DNA of 6,716 bases from the NCBI GenBank assembly GCA_900555765.1, contig USMA01000052.1:1-6716 (forward strand). The letters run 5' to 3'. A program made the translations under genes and the position numbers. Below are positions 6,150 to 6,716 of this stretch, in pieces; the stretch's first letter is position 1; each line of letters begins with the position of its first letter. Origin of the DNA: an uncultured Collinsella sp. Its GTDB lineage: Bacteria; Actinomycetota; Coriobacteriia; Coriobacteriales; Coriobacteriaceae. The notes beneath the pieces were generated by a model. It did not search any database, was not told where the DNA came from, and was given only the letters and a program-made list of their open reading frames with translations.

Positions 6150-6323
6150 ATCGGTCCCCCATCGACTCGCGCTGTCATACTTTCGCTACTCTACCGCACT
6201 TTACGAACTTGTATATAACGTATATACCATATTGCACTTTCGTTACATAGATAGAAGTCTTATGGCGAGTGGCTCGGTAGGATTATAGTTTCGTCCGAGC
6301 TTTAATAACTGTAAGGAACTTTC
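6150..6323. promoter_or_regulatory. Divergent promoter region between HAD gene and larE-like gene
   Basis: This 174-bp region is AT-rich compared with the genes. It contains a perfect 7+3+7 palindrome (6211-6227, listed separately). A possible -10, TATAGT, lies at 6284-6289 for the rightward gene with only a weak -35 (TTATGG, 6260-6265). The larE-like start has an AAGGA ribosome site at 6313-6317. No coding frame is seen here. Confidence 0.45.
6211..6227. promoter_or_regulatory. Perfect palindrome, candidate operator
   Basis: GTATATAACGTATATAC is a perfect inverted repeat of 7-bp arms with a 3-nt centre, in an AT-rich divergent promoter region. Its size suits a dimeric winged-helix or helix-turn-helix repressor. 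It sits 62 bp upstream of the HAD start and 97 bp upstream of the larE-like start. The protein that binds it is unknown. Confidence 0.5.
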
Positions 6324-6518
6324 ATGCTTTCAGACACCGCCGCACCCGCAGAGGAGCTTCAGGACAAACTCGCAGCACTCGAGCAGCTGCTTTTGGCATA
6401 CGGACGCGTCGCCATCGGCTTTTCCGGCGGCGTCGATAGCAGCTTTTTGGCCGCCGTGTGTGCTCGCATCATGCCCGCCAACACGCTTCTCGTCCACCTC
6501 ACCACGCCGCTCATCGGC
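6324..6518 (+). CDS. larE: LarE-like ATP-dependent sacrificial sulfur transferase, N-terminal fragment
   Basis: The first ~60 residues from the ATG at 6324 (AAGGA at 6313-6317, 6 nt before it) form an N-terminal helix, then AYGRVAIGFSGGVDSSFLAA, with the PP-loop ATP-pyrophosphatase motif SGGVDSS at 34-40. The short helix directly before the PP loop is typical of LarE, which donates a cysteine sulfur to the nickel-pincer cofactor precursor of lactate racemase. Other PP-loop sulfurtransferases or amide synthases cannot be excluded on so short a piece. After about residue 60-65 the sequence stops looking like a PP-loop protein and becomes a heptosyltransferase. Alanine codons before that point are 5 GCC, 5 GCA, 1 GCT and no GCG. 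The true C-terminal ~200 residues are missing. The end given is the right edge of the ambiguous junction. Confidence 0.6.
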
Positions 6519-6716
6519 TTTCTGCGGAAGAAGTACCCGAACGCGAGGATCGACGCTCTGGTGTATCACAGCACGCGTGAGATGCTGACCGGGAATCCGG
6601 ATCTCGATAACGTTTACACGATCGATCAGAAGTGGAAGAAGATGGGCGTGAAGAAGCAGCTCGCGGCTGAAATCAATCTTCTGAAGACGCTGAAAGCGAA
6701 TCACTACGACACGCTC
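6501..6716 (+). CDS. LPS heptosyltransferase (GT9, RfaQ/WaaQ-like) fragment, probably foreign to this genome
   Basis: From about residue 60 of the open frame the protein reads TTPLIGFLRKKYPNARID, then YTIDQKWKK and LLKTLKANHYDTL. This matches, in order and spacing, the N-terminal region of glycosyltransferase family 9 heptosyltransferases (E. coli RfaQ has LLTTPLISTLKQNYPDAKID, followed later by LIKTLRANNYD, quoted from memory). The family adds heptose to the lipopolysaccharide inner core, which a Gram-positive actinobacterium lacks. The start with its glycine-rich HGD motif is missing, and the frame is open to the window end. Codon use changes: lysine is 8 AAG to 1 AAA, alanine GCG/GCT with no GCC. 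A misjoined contig piece from a gut proteobacterium is the best explanation; a real fusion is unlikely. Confidence 0.75.

Noticed and set aside
6330..6704. Minus-strand 124-codon open frame at the right end
   Set aside because: It overlaps the plus-strand frame with recognisable PP-loop and heptosyltransferase sequence and crosses the junction between two unrelated sources, so it cannot be a real gene.

Overview
The window looks like a gut actinobacterium of the class Coriobacteriia, most likely Collinsella or a close relative. This is inferred from the GC-rich coding style, the mix of LacI- and GntR-family regulators, and short interspersed repeats of a type I associate with this group. No rRNA or marker gene in the window proves it. 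The last ~200 bases do not fit that organism and are probably a misjoined piece from a Gram-negative bacterium.

Layout: (1) 68-1102 (-) is a YeiH-family membrane protein (putative sulfate exporter family), divergent from (2) 1266-1997 (+), a FadR-type GntR/FCD regulator that is the obvious candidate to control it. (3) 1996-2100 holds a 45-bp repeat copy that starts inside the regulator's stop codon, then a strong GC-rich terminator between convergent genes. (4) 2111-3958 (-) is a complete glmS, the entry enzyme to UDP-GlcNAc and cell-wall synthesis. (5) 3959-4272 is a dense non-coding region: the glmS leader, a triple half-site inverted-repeat cluster (4057-4093) that looks like an operator, a hairpin element (4121-4157), and the second copy of the 45-bp repeat in inverted orientation (4179-4223), which runs up to the extended -10 promoter of the next gene. 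(6) 4273-5385 (+) is a LacI-family regulator. (7) 5411-5460 is a perfect 21-bp-stem bidirectional terminator. (8) 5499-6149 (-) is a HAD phosphatase/phosphoglucomutase-like gene broken by an in-frame TAG at codon 52. (9) 6150-6323 is a divergent promoter region with a perfect 7+3+7 palindrome. (10) From 6324 (+) an open frame begins as a LarE-like PP-loop sulfurtransferase, then switches around 6501-6518 into the N-terminal part of an LPS heptosyltransferase and runs off the window.

The genes are mostly single transcription units and do not form one pathway. glmS is housekeeping. The yeiH/GntR pair and the larE start both touch on sulfur, but a link between them is speculation. I see no defence system, CRISPR, tRNA, rRNA or transposase gene. 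The most interesting items are the inverted 45-bp repeats flanking glmS, a second hairpin element that shares their loop core but not their stem, the operator-like cluster upstream of glmS, and the in-frame larE/heptosyltransferase junction, which is most likely an assembly chimera.
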